From an uncultured Sphingorhabdus sp. (GTDB taxonomy: Bacteria > Pseudomonadota > Alphaproteobacteria > Sphingomonadales > Sphingomonadaceae), in the NCBI GenBank assembly GCA_937873665.1, contig CALMYW010000279.1, forward strand, positions 1-15,247: a stretch of 15,247 nucleotides of DNA, written 5' to 3'. Of the stretch, positions 14,303-15,247 are shown one piece after another. Both the position numbers and the translations under genes were made by a program. How positions within the stretch are numbered: position 1 is the stretch's first letter; each line of letters starts with the position of its first letter. The notes under the pieces are model-generated. The model was given only the letters and a program-made list of their open reading frames with translations. It did no database searches and was not told the DNA's origin.

Positions 14303-15007
14303 ATGACAGACCTCTCCTCCTTTCCCATCACGCAGCGCTGGCCAGCATCTTATCCGGATCGCTTGCAACTATACGCGGCCCCCACGCCCAACGGCGTCAA
14401 GGTCTCGATGATGCTGGAGGAGACTGGCCTGCCGTATGAGCCCCACTTCGTCGACATCTCGAACAACGAGTCGAAGGATCCAGCGTTCGTGTCGTTGAAT
14501 CCCAACGGCCGCATACCCGCGATCATCGATCCGGCTGGCCCTGACGGCCAGCCCATTGGCATATGGGAAACCGGTGCGATCCTCATCTATCTGGCCGACA
14601 AGACGGGGCAGCTCATCTCAACAACACCCGCCCAGCGGTACGAGACTCTGGCCTGGGTGTTCTTTCAGGTGTCGGGCGTTGGGCCGACCTTCGGACAGCT
14701 AGGCTTTTTCCTGCGATTTGCCGGCAAGGACTATGAGGACAAGCGACCTCGGCAGCGCTTTGTTGATGAATCCAGGCGTCTTCTCGGGGTCCTGGATCAC
14801 CGGCTGGAGGGCCGCGAATGGATTGTCGATGATTACTCGATCGCGGACATTGCGACGTTTGGCTGGGTGAATGCGCTGGTCGAATTCTACGCAGCGGGCG
14901 ACATCCTCGGCCTAAGCAGCTATTCGAACGTGCAGGCATGGCTCGAACGCGGGCTGGCGCGACCGGCTGTACAGCGTGGCCTGCGAATTCCTGCGAGGCC
15001 TGCATGA
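14303..15007 (+). CDS. Glutathione S-transferase, YfcG/nu-class-like
   Basis: This is a 234-residue glutathione S-transferase. The thioredoxin-fold N-terminal domain (about 20-105) has LQLYAAPTPNGVKVSMMLEETGLPYEPHFVDI, NPNGRIPAIID with the conserved cis-Pro, and ETGAILIYLADKTG (glutathione gamma-glutamyl site, usually E-S, here E89-T90). The all-helical C-terminal domain includes GVGPTFGQLGFF and the N-capping DYSIADIATFGWVNAL. The TPNG motif and FFQVSGVGP match the YfcG/Nu class, members of which act as glutathione-dependent disulfide reductases; this would suit a thiol-repair island. ATG 14303 has AGGA seven bases upstream; an upstream in-frame extension to 14186 crosses the hairpin and looks non-coding. 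The stop overlaps the next start (ATGA). Confidence 0.92.
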   Translation: MTDLSSFPITQRWPASYPDRLQLYAAPTPNGVKVSMMLEETGLPYEPHFVDISNNESKDPAFVSLNPNGRIPAIIDPAGPDGQPIGIWETGAILIYLADKTGQLISTTPAQRYETLAWVFFQVSGVGPTFGQLGFFLRFAGKDYEDKRPRQRFVDESRRLLGVLDHRLEGREWIVDDYSIADIATFGWVNALVEFYAAGDILGLSSYSNVQAWLERGLARPAVQRGLRIPARPA

Positions 15008-15247
15008 CCATTATCGCCGCATATTATTACAACGAAGGTAAGCGAGTCCGTGAAATCAGGCTCGATGAGCACGTCGAACTAAACGAGAATCGCTCGGGCT
15101 TCTGCTGGATCGCGCTTAGCGAGCCCACCGCAGACGAACTCAGCGCGATCCAGACGACGTATAACCTCCATCCTTTGGCGATCGACAACGCCATGCACCC
15201 GCTGTGCCCGCCCAAGCTCGAGGTCTACAACGATGAGTTGTACGTCG
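15004..15247 (+). CDS. CorA-family magnesium/metal channel, N-terminal part (cut by window end)
   Basis: The first 81 codons of a gene that runs off the window. MTIIAAYYYNEGKRVREIRLDE, then GFCWIALSEPTADELSAIQTTYNLHPLAIDNAMHPLCPPKLEVYNDELYV, matches the cytoplasmic N-terminal domain of CorA-type divalent cation channels (W-I-x-L-x-E-P and L-H-P-L-A-I-x-D-A). The membrane helices and GMN motif would lie to the right. The ATG overlaps the stop of the GST gene, so the two are translationally coupled. Confidence 0.85.
   Translation, partial: MTIIAAYYYNEGKRVREIRLDEHVELNENRSGFCWIALSEPTADELSAIQTTYNLHPLAIDNAMHPLCPPKLEVYNDELYV

Noticed and set aside
1..15247. CRISPR array, tRNA, rRNA, replication origin or known riboswitch
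   Set aside because: No regularly spaced repeats, tRNA-like folds or iteron clusters were seen on reading.

Overview
The window looks like the accessory part of a conjugative plasmid or integrative conjugative element from a GC-rich proteobacterium, most likely an alphaproteobacterium such as a sphingomonad or rhizobial relative. The reasons are the trbF-trbG-trbI-DUF2274 order and the high-GC codon use with GTG/TTG starts. No chromosomal marker, rRNA or tRNA is visible, so the host call is an inference.

Left part (1-4681). The window opens inside the 3' half of a Tn21-subgroup Tn3-family transposase gene. It ends in a 38-bp terminal inverted repeat at 928-965. Directly next to that repeat the reading frame of trbF resumes in mid-gene, so the transposon has split trbF of a P-type conjugation operon. 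The rest of that block is intact and tightly coupled: trbF 3' remnant, trbG (VirB9-like lipoprotein), trbI (VirB10-like) and a small DUF2274 protein, followed by a convergent LysR regulator.

Right part (4682-15247). This is an accessory island that reads as a reactive-chlorine/oxidant and thiol-stress module. It holds a MarR regulator with a YeeE/YedE sulfur-type transporter; a DUF6314 gene divergent from a DUF417 (YkgB/RclC-like) membrane protein; a second MarR paralogue with a C-terminal cysteine cluster; and a leftward operon of an alpha/beta-hydrolase-OsmC fusion, msrA and an MDR oxidoreductase. A divergent LysR regulator follows, then a rightward msrB-msrA pair, a YfcG-like glutathione S-transferase and the start of a CorA-type channel. 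Two methionine sulfoxide reductases A, one MsrB, a peroxidase-type OsmC domain, a GST and an RclC-like protein together point to repair of oxidised methionine and thiols.

The most interesting signal is not a gene. A near-palindromic element close to TATATGCGTCGCGCATATA recurs at the promoters of the island: before the first marR, in the DUF6314/DUF417 divergent promoter (perfect 10-bp arms), twice in the osmC/lysR divergent promoter, with looser versions before the second marR and msrB. The two MarR proteins have nearly identical recognition-helix regions and cysteine-bearing tails. I infer a self-contained, redox-switched regulon carried on a mobile element. Both marR genes also look leaderless, with the operator lying between -35 and -10.

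Signs of wear: a probable frameshift in the DUF6314 gene, a possible DUF6314-like 5' fragment after the DUF417 gene, and a short helix-turn-helix remnant of a recombinase-like protein after the second marR.
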